From positions 131,729-195,728 of the forward strand of contig NZ_WIJP01000002.1 in assembly GCF_009496155.1 (NCBI RefSeq): DNA of 64,000 nt, read 5' to 3'. The notes under the pieces are model-generated. The model was not told the origin of the DNA and did not search any database. It saw only the letters and a list, made by a program, of their open reading frames with translations. The position numbers were made by a program, and so were the translations under genes. Shown piece after piece: positions 7,873 through 17,573 of this stretch; the stretch's first letter is position 1, and each line of letters begins with the position of its first letter. This DNA comes from Streptococcus mitis (GTDB lineage: Bacteria > Bacillota > Bacilli > Lactobacillales > Streptococcaceae).

Positions 7873-8742
7873 TTACAAATCTTTATCTGAAAGCTGATTT
7901 GCAAAATAGTTTTCATAGTATCTTGCACCACCTACATACTCTAAATCTTGTAAGATTGTAATGCCTCTCTGGATTTTTTCAAGACCCTTATTTTCTACTT
8001 TAAAAATAGTATCATAGTACCCTTTAGCAATCATATAAATGATTTTCAGATAAGCTTCAGATTCTGGCAATTCTCGTTTTTCAATCTGAAAAACAAAATA
8101 GTCTGCTTTTAATTTATCCTTTTCCTCTATCGCCTTAAAAAGTCCATTAATTAAAATGGTGTCAATACCAACTTTATTACTAGGTAAAGAGCCTAATAAA
8201 TCCGTCTTTTGTAACATCTCCCTAGAATATTTAAAATAGAGGGGCAGAGGAAACAAAGTAGAAATCGTTGAAAATAGTTCCAATTCATAATTTCCCCAGA
8301 TTTCAATAGTAAAAAAATAGTCATAGAGAAAAGTCAGTTCTTCATCCGTTGCTCTTATTTCTGAATCAAAAAACACGAGAAGGCTTTTGATACGAATCAT
8401 TTGTAAAAGATAGCTTTTTTTAGCACTTGATCTATACTTTTTAGTCGTCTCTTCATACAAGGAGTGGAGAGAATCAATCCCTTCTCTGTCATATAGATCC
8501 CAGAGATTTTCTTGAAAAGCCAAAGCCTTTTTCTGAGAAAAACCACGTACCAAGTACATAAATTCATTCAAATCAGAGTGGATGTTATCTAAGGCAGTAA
8601 TCAATTTCATAGAGGATAAGTCTGCTTCTCCGCGCTCAAATTTACTCAGCATGGAATAAGTAAACTCTCCTCCCGTCGCCTCCTGTAGAGATACATTCCG
8701 ACTCTTTCTCAATTCTTTAAAAACTTCTCCCAGATTTTGCAT
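7873..8742 (-). CDS. Rgg/GadR/MutR-family transcriptional regulator
   Basis: A 289-aa regulator with an N-terminal XRE helix-turn-helix (LGEVFKELRKSRNVSLQEAT, then YSMLSKFERGEADLS, residues 3-60) and a helical C-terminal peptide-binding domain typical of Rgg proteins (about 285 aa). The ATG at 8742 is preferred because GGGGAG lies 5 nt before it; the longer frame uses TTG. Rgg proteins answer to short hydrophobic peptides or act as stand-alone regulators. No convincing SHP gene was found beside this one. It is carried with the MFS gene in a duplicated-end insertion. Confidence 0.85.
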   Translation of the reverse strand: MQNLGEVFKELRKSRNVSLQEATGGEFTYSMLSKFERGEADLSSMKLITALDNIHSDLNEFMYLVRGFSQKKALAFQENLWDLYDREGIDSLHSLYEETTKKYRSSAKKSYLLQMIRIKSLLVFFDSEIRATDEELTFLYDYFFTIEIWGNYELELFSTISTLFPLPLYFKYSREMLQKTDLLGSLPSNKVGIDTILINGLFKAIEEKDKLKADYFVFQIEKRELPESEAYLKIIYMIAKGYYDTIFKVENKGLEKIQRGITILQDLEYVGGARYYENYFANQLSDKDL

Positions 8743-8871
8743 ATTGACTCCCCACAATTCTTAACTCTCTAACTCATAAAAGCAACGATTGATAGCAACC
8801 AGTACAGACAATTTTAAGTCTTGACTATACGACAACTCTTATGAATGATGTGCAGATGCCCTAACTCTTTT

Positions 8872-9564
8872 TTATTTATGGCTCAATTTCTTAGTTAAGA
8901 AGTCTCCCAAGAATTGGATTGCAAAGATAATCAAAATGATAATGATGGTTGCCAAGATGGTCACATCGTGATTGTAGCGATTAAATCCATAAGCGATAGC
9001 TACGTTACCAATACCGCCAGCTCCAACCGCACCAGCCATAGCCGTTTCCCCAACAAGGGAAATCAAGGTCACAGTCGTCACACGGATCAAATCTGGAAGA
9101 CCTTCAGATAAGTAAACTCCTACGATGTCCCAGAAGGTCGCTCCACTAGCTTGAGCTGCCTCAATGACACCACCATCTAGCTCAGCCAATACCACCTGTA
9201 CTTGACGGGCAAAGAAGGCAAAGACTGCAAAAGATAGGGGTACGATAGCCGCATTTGGACCAATGCTTGTCCCTACGATTAGATGGGAGAAGGGTGACAA
9301 AACTGCCAAGAGGATGATAAAGGGAACCGCACGGAAAATAGAGGTAATCTTATCCAAAATCCAGAAAACGACCTTATTCTCCAAAACCCCACCTGGCGCT
9401 GTCAAGACAAGGAAGAGACCTGCAACAAGCCCCAAGAATCCTCCGATGATAAAGGAAAGAACTGTCATATAAAGAGTTAGATAGATGGCTGTTCCCCAGC
9501 CTGCTTGACCAGCCCAGCCCATTTTATAGACATTTGGTAAATAGGTTTGAATCAATGATTCCAT
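8872..9564 (-). CDS. metI: Methionine ABC transporter permease MetI
   Basis: A 230-aa permease with about five transmembrane helices. The EAA-type ATPase contact loop reads AAQASGATFWDIVGVYLSEG, and the conserved tail is GAVGAGGIGNVAIAYGFNRY. It forms the membrane channel of the D/L-methionine importer with MetN and MetQ. It starts 1 nt from the metN stop. This is the functional copy: its last ~245 bp are repeated in the relic at 6031-6428, and its own terminator hairpin is cut in half at 8865, where the inserted module begins. Confidence 0.93.
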   Translation of the reverse strand: MESLIQTYLPNVYKMGWAGQAGWGTAIYLTLYMTVLSFIIGGFLGLVAGLFLVLTAPGGVLENKVVFWILDKITSIFRAVPFIILLAVLSPFSHLIVGTSIGPNAAIVPLSFAVFAFFARQVQVVLAELDGGVIEAAQASGATFWDIVGVYLSEGLPDLIRVTTVTLISLVGETAMAGAVGAGGIGNVAIAYGFNRYNHDVTILATIIIILIIFAIQFLGDFLTKKLSHK

Positions 9565-9565
9565 C

Positions 9566-10627
9566 TTACTGTCCTCCCTTCAATACTTTTAGCTGCACAC
9601 CTGCTTGGCGAATGGCTTCTTGGGCACCTGCTAGCGCTGCTTTTTCACCTGACAAGACCACCACTAATTCTCCAACAGGAGTGCCATCGAGAATTTCGAT
9701 ATTTCCATAAAGGATGTTAGCCGTTACTTGGTAATGCTTGTACAATTCATTCAAAAGTGGCTCGTCTGTTGAAGCACCTGCATACTTGAGCTGCACCAAA
9801 AGGCTGTTTTCAGACAAGTGTTCCACGATTTCTTGCTTCTCAATCTTAACCATGGCTTCGTCAATACCTGTAGCTGTTGAAATAAAATCTTGAGTCAAAG
9901 GTTGTTTAGGGTCTGAGAAGATTTCAAGTACACTACCCTCTTCAATCAAATGCCCGTCCTGCATGACTGCTACACGGTTGGCAATATCTTTGACAATCTG
10001 CATTTCATGCGTAATCAAGACAACGGTCAAACCTAATTTTTGGTTCAAATCTTGCAACAAGGCCAAAATTTGCTTGGTTGTCTTCGGATCAAGGGCAGAA
10101 GTTGACTCGTCTGAAATCAAGATTTTCGGATCATTTGCCAAGGCACGCGCAATGGCTACACGCTGTTTTTGCCCTCCAGATAGTTGTGAAGGGTAGTTTT
10201 CAGCACGGTCTGCCAAGCCAACCAAGTCCAACAACTTAGCAACTTTAGCCTTCTTTTCTTCCTTGCTAAGTCCAGAGTGTTTGAGTGCAAAGGCTACATT
10301 CTCCTCTGCTGTCTTTTGGCTCATCAGGTTGAAATGCTGGAAAATCATCCCAATATCTTGACGTTTACGACGCAACTGCTCTGCCGTCAAGGTCACCTTA
10401 CCATCAAAAATCACATCGTCGTCAATGGTAATTTTCCCTGCAGATGGTTTTTGCAAGAGGTTAATCACCCGTACAAGGGTTGATTTCCCTGCTCCAGAAT
10501 ATCCAACGATTCCGTAGATATCCCCTTCTTGGATGTGAATGGTCACATCCTTGACCGCTGTGATGGTTCTCTTCTTTTGATGAAAAGTCACATCAATCTG
10601 ATCTAACTTGATAATATCTCTACTCAT
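9566..10627 (-). CDS. metN: Methionine ABC transporter ATP-binding protein MetN
   Basis: A 353-aa ATPase energising methionine uptake. Walker A is GYSGAGKST (42-50), the signature is LSGGQKQR (about 154), Walker B is [12 protein letters not shown], and the H-loop is [10 protein letters not shown]-terminal NIL domain (about 275-353, [20 protein letters not shown]) binds methionine in homologues and trans-inhibits the transporter. It overlaps the upstream M20 peptidase gene by 8 nt and the permease follows immediately, so the three form one transcript. Confidence 0.95.
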   Translation of the reverse strand: MSRDIIKLDQIDVTFHQKKRTITAVKDVTIHIQEGDIYGIVGYSGAGKSTLVRVINLLQKPSAGKITIDDDVIFDGKVTLTAEQLRRKRQDIGMIFQHFNLMSQKTAEENVAFALKHSGLSKEEKKAKVAKLLDLVGLADRAENYPSQLSGGQKQRVAIARALANDPKILISDESTSALDPKTTKQILALLQDLNQKLGLTVVLITHEMQIVKDIANRVAVMQDGHLIEEGSVLEIFSDPKQPLTQDFISTATGIDEAMVKIEKQEIVEHLSENSLLVQLKYAGASTDEPLLNELYKHYQVTANILYGNIEILDGTPVGELVVVLSGEKAALAGAQEAIRQAGVQLKVLKGGQ

Positions 10628-11993
10628 AGCTTCTAATCAGCTCCTCTACTAATTCAATATGGGTGTAGTAATCGGCGATTCGCACGTTCTCATCTCCACC
10701 GTGGTCTCGACTATTGGCATTTCCTAGACCGAAGGCCACCATTGGCACCTCTAGGGCATCAAAGACCGTATGCATAGGCCCTGTCCCCGCTGTCGTCGGC
10801 AATACTGAGACGCCCTGTGGATAGAATTTCTTTGCCAACTCGATCACATTGAGAATGGCTGGCGCGCTCATATCGCTTCGATAGCTCATCTCTCCCAAGG
10901 TATAGTATAATTCTACCTTATCAAAGCCATTTTTGTCTAGCTGTTTCCGAATTTTTTCCAGAACATCATGCGGTTCTAGGCCAGGAACCAAACGAACTTC
11001 TAGCTTAGCGCTGGCTTCTGCAGGCAAAATCGTTTTAACTCCTTGCCCTTGATAACCTGACTGGATCCCTTCGATATTAAGGGCTGGCTCAAAAAAGAAT
11101 CGTTTTAGAAAGGCTGCTCGATCCTCTTGTAAAAGAGGCAATTCCAAACCATAAATCTGGCTGATTTCCTCTGGATTTCGTTGGGCATAGGTATCCACCA
11201 AGGCCAATTCTCGTTCATTTGGTTCTTGAACTTCTTCGTACAAGCCTTCAACCAAGATACGGCCATCTGCAGCACGAAGAGACTGTAAGGCTTGGAGGAG
11301 ATACCAAGGAGCTGATTCTACAACCCCACCATAACTAGAATGGATATCGACATCAGCGCTTTTAACCTTGGCATCAAAGGTCACAATCCCCTTATTTCCA
11401 CCAGAAATTTCTAGCTGTTCCAAAGCATTTTTGGCCCCTTGTTCCCAGACCAACAAATCTGCGCCACGAAGTTTGTCCGCATGTTTTTCCAGATACTTAT
11501 CTAGGTCTGTCGAAGCCGATTCCTCCGCTCCCTCCATGATAAAACTGATATTGACAGGCAGATCATCATGATGCTGCATGTATTTTCTCAAAGCACTCAA
11601 ACGAGCCGTGATATGACCCTTGTCGTCATCAACCCCACGCCCATACATGAAACCATTGCGCACTGAAAGAATAAAAGGATCCTCTGTCCAGACCTGATCC
11701 CCATCCGCTGGCACAGTGTCATAGTGGTTATAGAAAATCAGGGTCTTGGCATCTGGACGCGAACTCTTGAAATGCGCCATGACAAAGGGTGCCGTATAAG
11801 CCTCATCAATCTCCACTTCAGCTCCAACACGTTTGAAAATCTCACCCAGATAGGTTGCGACTTCCTTAAGTCCAACCTGTTGGGCAAAGACCGACTTCTT
11901 AGAAATCAAAGTACGCAAAACCTCAAAATAATGCTGGGCTACATGATCTTTTTCAAATTTTTCAATCTGTTCTTGTTCACTAGGAAAAACCAT
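10620..11993 (-). CDS. M20-family metallopeptidase in the met transport operon
   Basis: A 457-aa zinc-dependent M20 hydrolase, close to dipeptidases/carboxypeptidases of this family. Metal and catalytic residues are visible: H90-D92 in NHYDTVP, the aspartates of GRGVDDDKG (about 119-126), the EGAEES glutamates (154-158), and a C-terminal H in DHGGDENVR. The lid domain spans roughly 200-320. Its placement between metQ and metN suggests that it releases methionine from dipeptides or N-modified forms taken up by the cell; that substrate is inferred from context only. Confidence 0.9.
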   Translation of the reverse strand: MVFPSEQEQIEKFEKDHVAQHYFEVLRTLISKKSVFAQQVGLKEVATYLGEIFKRVGAEVEIDEAYTAPFVMAHFKSSRPDAKTLIFYNHYDTVPADGDQVWTEDPFILSVRNGFMYGRGVDDDKGHITARLSALRKYMQHHDDLPVNISFIMEGAEESASTDLDKYLEKHADKLRGADLLVWEQGAKNALEQLEISGGNKGIVTFDAKVKSADVDIHSSYGGVVESAPWYLLQALQSLRAADGRILVEGLYEEVQEPNERELALVDTYAQRNPEEISQIYGLELPLLQEDRAAFLKRFFFEPALNIEGIQSGYQGQGVKTILPAEASAKLEVRLVPGLEPHDVLEKIRKQLDKNGFDKVELYYTLGEMSYRSDMSAPAILNVIELAKKFYPQGVSVLPTTAGTGPMHTVFDALEVPMVAFGLGNANSRDHGGDENVRIADYYTHIELVEELIRSYE

Positions 11994-12089
11994 ATTCTCT
12001 CTACCTTTCTATGAACTACTCTTCCTGACAATCCATGCTCTATACAAAAGCAAGAGGTGGAATTTTCTCTCCCACCTCCCTGTTTCTTA

Positions 12090-12944
12090 TTACCAAACTG
12101 GTTGATCCAAACCGTCTGATGTTTCTTCGATAACTTTTTTCACGTCATCTGTGTGGTAAGCTGCGATCACTTTCTTGATAGCATCAGCCTTAGGTGATGT
12201 TTCCCAATCTTTTTTCGCAACGATAATGTTGTACCATTGTTTTGAGTTTTCATCAGCTTGTTCTTTGAAAAGTGCTTTCTTGTAGTCCAATTTTGCTTCT
12301 GTAACGAAGGTATTGTTTACAACGGCAGCGTCAACTGATGACAATGAACGAGCAGTTTGGCTAGCGTCCAATTCAGTGATTTTCAAGTTCTTTGGATTTT
12401 CTTTGATGTTAGCAACTGTTGCAAGAGCAGTTCCTGAAACGTCCAATTTAATCAAGCCAGCTGATTGAAGCAAGTAAAGCGCACGGCTTTCGTTTGTAGC
12501 GTCATTCGGTACAGCGATTTCTCCGTTTGCTGGGATATCTTCTACTTTAGTGTACTTATTGTCACTTCCATTCAAACCTGAATAAAGGCGGATTGGAGAG
12601 ATGTAAGTATCTGCAATCGCTACAAGATCTTTCCCGTTTTCTTTGTTCCAGTTGTTCAAGAAGTTATAGTGTTGGAAAGCGTTCAAGTCTACTTCGCCAT
12701 CAGCAGTTGCCTTATTTGGTTGTGAGTAGTCTGTGAACTCTGTAAATTTCAAAGTGATGCCGTCTTTTTTAACCAATTCTTGGATTTTGTCCCAACGTTT
12801 TTCTTCAGAACCGCTACGGTTGACAGTTGCAATTTTGATAGTTGTTGCATTGTCTGCTTTCTTTTCTGAGTTTCCGCAAGCTGCAAGAGCCAAACCTGCG
12901 ACTGTAGCAAGGGCTGCTACACCAAGCCATTTTTTAATTTTCAT
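12090..12944 (-). CDS. metQ: Methionine-binding lipoprotein MetQ
   Basis: A 284-aa substrate-binding lipoprotein of the NlpA/MetQ family. The signal peptide ends in the lipobox LALAAC (C23), followed by a flexible GNSEKKADN linker. The body shows family blocks such as TDYSQPNKATADGEVDLNAF and IPANGEIAVPNDATNESRAL. It captures methionine at the outer face of the membrane for MetNI. The ribosome binding site is AAGGAG. An upstream MET box (13027-13043) points to methionine-responsive LysR-type control. Confidence 0.93.
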   Translation of the reverse strand: MKIKKWLGVAALATVAGLALAACGNSEKKADNATTIKIATVNRSGSEEKRWDKIQELVKKDGITLKFTEFTDYSQPNKATADGEVDLNAFQHYNFLNNWNKENGKDLVAIADTYISPIRLYSGLNGSDNKYTKVEDIPANGEIAVPNDATNESRALYLLQSAGLIKLDVSGTALATVANIKENPKNLKITELDASQTARSLSSVDAAVVNNTFVTEAKLDYKKALFKEQADENSKQWYNIIVAKKDWETSPKADAIKKVIAAYHTDDVKKVIEETSDGLDQPVW

Positions 12945-13026
12945 GATTCTTTCTCCTTAAAAATAATACCGTACTAGTATCTCACAATTTGTTTAATTTC
13001 ACAAATTGTTATTAGATAGCCAGATA

Positions 13027-13043
13027 TATAGTTTAAAACTATA
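13027..13043. promoter_or_regulatory. MET box (MtaR/MetR operator)
   Basis: TATAGTTTAAAACTATA is a perfect palindrome identical in form to the streptococcal MET box (TATAGTTTnAAACTATA) bound by the LysR-type methionine regulator MtaR/MetR. It lies 83 nt upstream of metQ. A second inverted repeat, ACAATTTGT...ACAAATTGT (12985-13010), lies between it and the gene. Confidence 0.8.
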
Positions 13044-13045
13044 TC

Positions 13046-13091
13046 CCTAAAAATTGAGAAATCACCCACCTTACTCAGAATGGATGATTTC
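13046..13091 (-). terminator. Terminator of the amino-acid binding protein gene
   Basis: Minus strand GAAATCATCCA (13091-13081) pairs with TGGGTGATTTC (13068-13058), followed by TCAATTTTTAG. Confidence 0.65.
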
Positions 13092-13097
13092 AAGAAA

Positions 13098-13961
<864 letters not shown>

Positions 13962-14031
13962 TTATCAGAAAAAAAGTAATTATGCCATTATATGATATCT
14001 ATCTCTGTGATAGGTTTTCTTTATGGCTGAT

Positions 14032-14355
14032 TTAAAAGACCAAACGCAAGACTGCAATCAAGACTACTCCAAAGAGAACTGTCCCGACTAGATTGCGGTA
14101 GCGAAAGGCTACCCAAGCTGTTGGAAAGACGGCTAAGAAGTCCAGCCATTTGATTTGAGGAAGGCTGCCAACCTTACCTGTCACTACGCTTGAAAGAATC
14201 AAGGCAAAGATAATAGAAACGGGCAAGAACTTCAAAAAACGCTCAACGATCGCAGGCAAGCCCTTATACTTGACCAAGATGAAGGGAATCATACGGGGAA
14301 TCCATGTCACCAAGCCAGAGAAAATAACTGCTAATAAAAGATACTTACTGACCAT
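14032..14355 (-). CDS. azlD: AzlD branched-chain amino acid exporter subunit
   Basis: A 107-aa protein with three or four hydrophobic helices and the AzlD pattern (WIPRMIPFILVKYKGLPAIV, then ERFLKFLPVSIIFALI). It is the small partner of AzlC in an AzlCD-type branched-chain amino acid exporter. Its start overlaps the end of azlC by 11 nt, which indicates translational coupling. Confidence 0.88.
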   Translation of the reverse strand: MVSKYLLLAVIFSGLVTWIPRMIPFILVKYKGLPAIVERFLKFLPVSIIFALILSSVVTGKVGSLPQIKWLDFLAVFPTAWVAFRYRNLVGTVLFGVVLIAVLRLVF

Positions 14356-15040
14356 CTAAAACCACCCCCATGGTACAACCTAGTAAGGTCGCAAACAGAA
14401 CAGCTAGTGACTGAGATACCACTGTCAAGAGTAAAAAGAAGGACACCGCAACAACTGCTAGGATAATGAGCAGATTGCGGACAGGAATCCGTCTTTGCAT
14501 AATCTGGAATTGCGAAGCAAAAATTCCGATGAACATCCCAACCAAGGCGAAATCCAAGCCAAAAATTTCTGGATTTGGTAGCAGGCCACCCAGAGCCGTT
14601 CCGACAACTGTTCCCACAAACCAAGCCACATAGCTGTTGAGATTGTTCCCGTGCATCCACATAGGATTGACCTTGTCTGTATGGGCCAATTCACCCATCA
14701 AAACGCCATAGGTTTCATCTGTCAAAAGGCTAGACATACCGATATTTTGCCAGAGACTGGTATGACGGAAATAGGTCGACGCATGCAAACTCAACAAAAA
14801 GAGACGCAAATTGATTAGAAAAACCGTCATGGCAATGGCTGCCACAGGTGCCTGCACTGCAATCAAGGCCAACATGGCAAACTGGGCGCTCCCAGCATAA
14901 ACAAAGAGGCTCATCAAGCCCATCTCAACAGGTGTCACATAGGGCGCACCAATAATCCCGCAGGCAAGGCCAATACTGACATAACCAAGGGCCGTTGGCA
15001 TGGCTGCCTGCGCCCCCTCCCAAAATCCTTTTTCTTTCAT
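14345..15040 (-). CDS. azlC: AzlC branched-chain amino acid exporter subunit
   Basis: A 231-aa membrane protein with the AzlC signature (ALGYVSIGLACGIIGA, then SLFVYAGSAQFAMLALI). It has about seven helices and exports branched-chain amino acids or analogues with AzlD. The start at 15040 (MKEKGFWEG) is chosen because GAGGAG lies just ahead of it; an ATG four codons earlier overlaps that site. Confidence 0.88.
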   Translation of the reverse strand: MKEKGFWEGAQAAMPTALGYVSIGLACGIIGAPYVTPVEMGLMSLFVYAGSAQFAMLALIAVQAPVAAIAMTVFLINLRLFLLSLHASTYFRHTSLWQNIGMSSLLTDETYGVLMGELAHTDKVNPMWMHGNNLNSYVAWFVGTVVGTALGGLLPNPEIFGLDFALVGMFIGIFASQFQIMQRRIPVRNLLIILAVVAVSFFLLLTVVSQSLAVLFATLLGCTMGVVLDGQ

Positions 15041-15147
15041 CTTTCTCCTCATATTGTCTTAATAAATGGGCTGAAAAGGTTCCAGCCACAGCATGGACTA
15101 TTATAACACATTCAGGAAAGAGAAAAAAGTCTGCTGATTGTAGCTAT

Positions 15148-15172
15148 CATAAAAAGACTGGCAATCCAGTCT
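15148..15172 (-). terminator. Terminator of the Rgg-associated peptide operon
   Basis: Minus strand AGACTGG-ATTG-CCAGTCT then TTTTTATG. Confidence 0.75.
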
Positions 15173-15198
15173 CAAACATATATTATACAAATTCTCCG

Positions 15199-15297
15199 CT
15201 AAATATTTTCACTGATATTTAGTAGCATGGCAAAGGCAACTAGAAGAAATATCAGTAAAACAAAGCTAGTAGCAATAGTTACTAAAACTAAGATCAT
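15199..15297 (-). CDS. Possible 32-aa hydrophobic peptide
   Basis: ATG at 15297 to TAG at 15199. It encodes a single hydrophobic helix (MILVLVTIATSFVLLI) ending NISENI, and the frame is open upstream for about 17 more hydrophobic codons without an ATG. Only a weak ribosome binding site is visible. It could be a tiny membrane protein of the operon or a fragment of a former larger one. Confidence 0.3.
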   Translation of the reverse strand: MILVLVTIATSFVLLIFLLVAFAMLLNISENI

Positions 15298-15421
15298 TTT
15301 TATGAAAAGGATACCTAAAAATGCGATTACAAACAAATATAAGACTATTCAGTAAGGAAATAAACTAGATGGATAAAACACCTAGAAACACTCCTCCCAA
15401 AATATTACTAAGCAAATGAAA

Positions 15422-16087
15422 TTACAGCAACGATAAAATCTGACCAATACCATTGTAGACTATATGCAATCCAATAGGCCAATAAATGGACTTTGTCACT
15501 CTAAACAAGACTGCAAATATGAGACCACCACCCATATAGACGAAAAAGTCTGTCAAGACCCAACCATGGCCGCTAATGTGTAAGATTCCAAATAATATAG
15601 CTGAGCCAAGTGCATCCAGTCCCCATTTCTTCCCTTTCTCCAGAGCTGTCATCACTAATCCACGATAAATCATGTCTTCGAAAATGGGACCTGCAATCAC
15701 AGGATAAAAAAAATACATCAAAAATGCCGTAGCTCCTGTAAAAGTAGGAGCAGCATGTTGATAAGAAATTGCATTTCTAGTAGGTGGGAAAAGAAAAAAG
15801 GTAACGAAATTCCAAACAACAAAAGCAAGCAGCGCTAAAAATGAATAGACAAGATAGGATCCTTTAAACTTTCTACTGTTGATTTGTTGCCATTTTCCCG
15901 ACCAAATCATAGCAATAAGAGCAAATAAAACCACAAGAAAATTCAACATCATATCCGACAGATAATAGCCAAAGTCAGATAGACCAAGAGCAAAGTCGCT
16001 AGATAAAACCAGACCACTAAGATACTGGTAAGCAACGACGAGTAGGATTACTATAAAAAAGTAGTATCTTGAAGTTATCTTTCCCAT
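15422..16087 (-). CDS. CPBP-family intramembrane protease (Abi/CAAX)
   Basis: A 221-aa membrane protein with about seven helices and the CPBP glutamic protease motifs: FEDMIYRG (motif 1, E-E/D-xxxR), FGILHISGHG (motif 2) and GLHIVYNG (motif 3 histidine). Family members in Firmicutes often protect producers against bacteriocins or process peptides. The start at 16087 (MGKITSRYY) follows TAGGAG. It is immediately downstream of a double-glycine peptide gene and in the same orientation as an Rgg gene, so a role in self-protection or peptide maturation is likely but inferred. Confidence 0.85.
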   Translation of the reverse strand: MGKITSRYYFFIVILLVVAYQYLSGLVLSSDFALGLSDFGYYLSDMMLNFLVVLFALIAMIWSGKWQQINSRKFKGSYLVYSFLALLAFVVWNFVTFFLFPPTRNAISYQHAAPTFTGATAFLMYFFYPVIAGPIFEDMIYRGLVMTALEKGKKWGLDALGSAILFGILHISGHGWVLTDFFVYMGGGLIFAVLFRVTKSIYWPIGLHIVYNGIGQILSLL

Positions 16088-16153
16088 TTTATTTTCTCCT
16101 ATATATGAAATAAAGATAGCCCCTACCCAAGAAAAAGGCAAGGGCTTTAAACA

Positions 16154-16321
16154 TCAATAACGACGTCTAGTCTCAGGAGCTGGAGGAGCAAAGTTAAAGT
16201 AGTTTTGCCATAGACCGCCCATTCCACCAGATTCCAATGGAGGATATGCCCTTCCTCCATAAACTGTCTCCAACTCAGCTTCTGTCAATTCCATTGTTTC
16301 TGCAAATTGTAAATTTAACAT
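16154..16321 (-). CDS. Double-glycine secreted peptide (VP1-like)
   Basis: A 55-aa peptide missing from simple ORF lists. The leader MLNLQFAETMELTEAELETV ends in YGG at residues 21-23, which fits processing by a C39 peptidase transporter. The mature part is 32 residues, starts RAYPPLESGGMGG, and ends in a proline-rich, basic tail (APPAPETRRRY). The ribosome binding site is AAGGAG. A -10 (TATACT, 16405-16400) lies about 80 nt upstream. Position and leader resemble the pneumococcal Rgg144-regulated VP1 peptide involved in biofilm and virulence (named from memory); the C-terminal sequence is its own. Confidence 0.8.
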   Translation of the reverse strand: MLNLQFAETMELTEAELETVYGGRAYPPLESGGMGGLWQNYFNFAPPAPETRRRY

Positions 16322-16503
16322 CTTTTATACTCCTTCAATTGTTTTTGCTTGTAAACCACTTCTGCGACCTAGGATTTGCTTCAAGTACTTTACAAGGACA
16401 GTATAACACGAAAATTGGCTTATTTTAGAAAATCGTATATTTGATATTTTTTCTTATAGAAATTTCAGATTTGCGATTTTATTAGATTTGATTATTTCAC
16501 TGG

Positions 16504-16509
16504 TATAAT
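16504..16509 (+). promoter_or_regulatory. Extended -10 of the shp gene
   Basis: TGGTATAAT (16501-16509), 31 nt before the shp ATG. No -35 consensus is seen at the right distance, as expected for an Rgg-activated promoter. Confidence 0.6.
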
Positions 16510-16540
16510 AAAGTTATTACTAATGAGGAGTGGAGAAACT

Positions 16541-16617
16541 ATGAAAAACAAATTTTAACATTATTGACAGCCGTTGCTGATATTATTATCATTTTGCCAT
16601 TTCTAACTAATCAATAA
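16541..16617 (+). pseudogene. SHP pheromone gene, frameshifted in the A-run
   Basis: This lies on the opposite strand to rgg and converges on its 3' end. After a good ribosome binding site (GTGGAG) the ATG at 16541 reads only MKNKF before TAA. One base out of frame, 16549-16617 encodes QILTLLTAVA then DIIIILPFLTNQ and TAA, the classic short hydrophobic pheromone. Six A's instead of five after the ATG would give MKK plus this sequence, 25 residues. The PFLTN ending matches the SHP144 type of pneumococcus (mature form remembered as EWVIVIPFLTNL). As written, the gene is inactive unless slippage restores the frame. Confidence 0.85.
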
Positions 16618-17470
16618 GTTCTTTGAATTGCTGCAAACGCAATTCAAAAAGGGCTATCAATTGTGGATTTTCTAATACTTGCAGAGATTGGATAAAGTGT
16701 TCAATCTCTTTTTGATTGCTTCCCTTAGTTTGAAGGAAAACACTCATTTTCTTTAAAAATTGCCATAATACTTTTTCAAAAACATCATACGGGCGCAGCA
16801 TACTCTCCAACTCGGCTTCAAAAATTGGGATATAGGAGAAAAGCTTGCGCTCCATGAGTTCTGATAAGATATTTAAGAGCCCTTGCTTCATATACAACCG
16901 ATTGTGTACTAACTCTTTAAATTCCTTAGATTTCTCAATTAAAGCAGTTGATAAAAATATCAAATCTTGATTGCTCAAGAAGGGCATGGTATTGCAAAAG
17001 AGATAGAGTTCAAACCAGGTCCAAGACTCAATAGCATAGAGATAGATAGTCAAAAACTCGCTATCTTCTTTTACCAATGGATAGTTCTTATCTAAGGAAT
17101 GGAGTGCGTTTTTAATTACAATAGCATTCAAACGACGATAGGTCTGTGCCATCTGTTCTTGCTCGACTTCCTCCAACAGTTGCTCTAAACCAGCAATATC
17201 TTGATGGGCAAAGCAATCCACAACCCTTCTACCAATTCGCATATGTGGAGATTCTTGATAGTTGTTGAGCTTGTGCCCAAACTCATCGAAGGTCACATTA
17301 ATCCCTTGGATGGCTAGAATCAGCTTGTCAGCAGATAGCATAGACTGCCCTAGTTCAAACTTGGATAGCTGAGAAGCTGTTAGACCAGCACAAGCCACAT
17401 CTGACTGCTTGAGCTTTCTCGCCAAGCGCAATTCCTTGTAAAATTCTCCCAATTCCATTCTCTCAATCAT
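16607..17470 (-). CDS. Rgg-family quorum-sensing regulator (Rgg144-like)
   Basis: A 287-aa Rgg protein with an N-terminal helix-turn-helix (ELGEFYKELRLARKLKQSDV, then ASQLSKFELGQSMLSADKLI, residues 6-60) and an all-helical C-terminal repeat domain that binds SHP peptides in homologues. The ATG at 17470 follows AGGAGATGGTCAG. Its 3' end overlaps the convergent shp gene, and the double-glycine peptide and CPBP protease genes follow on the same strand. This is the layout of a SHP-responsive Rgg activator circuit. With the pheromone gene frameshifted, the receptor may respond only to neighbours' peptides. Confidence 0.88.
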   Translation of the reverse strand: MIERMELGEFYKELRLARKLKQSDVACAGLTASQLSKFELGQSMLSADKLILAIQGINVTFDEFGHKLNNYQESPHMRIGRRVVDCFAHQDIAGLEQLLEEVEQEQMAQTYRRLNAIVIKNALHSLDKNYPLVKEDSEFLTIYLYAIESWTWFELYLFCNTMPFLSNQDLIFLSTALIEKSKEFKELVHNRLYMKQGLLNILSELMERKLFSYIPIFEAELESMLRPYDVFEKVLWQFLKKMSVFLQTKGSNQKEIEHFIQSLQVLENPQLIALFELRLQQFKELID

Positions 17471-17573
17471 CTGACCATCTCCTATTTTTTATATAGTATA
17501 TCATTATTTACAATCATTTGTCAAAATATTCTGACATTTGAGAGGGCAAAAAAGCCAGCCTTAAGCTGACTAC

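Larger units (their letters stand above)
15041..15421. other. Intergenic region with decayed small membrane ORFs
   Basis: About 380 bp between azlC and the CPBP protease gene. It holds a minus-strand terminator (15148-15172), a short hydrophobic ORF (15199-15297) and, at about 15370-15420, a second open stretch after GGAGGAGTG reading FLGVLSI before a stop. The pattern suggests small membrane genes of the Rgg/double-glycine peptide operon that have degenerated. Confidence 0.4.

Noticed and set aside
8743-8870. Possible SHP gene next to the first Rgg (7873-8742)
   Set aside because: No short ORF with the basic-hydrophobic pattern and a ribosome binding site was found on either strand.
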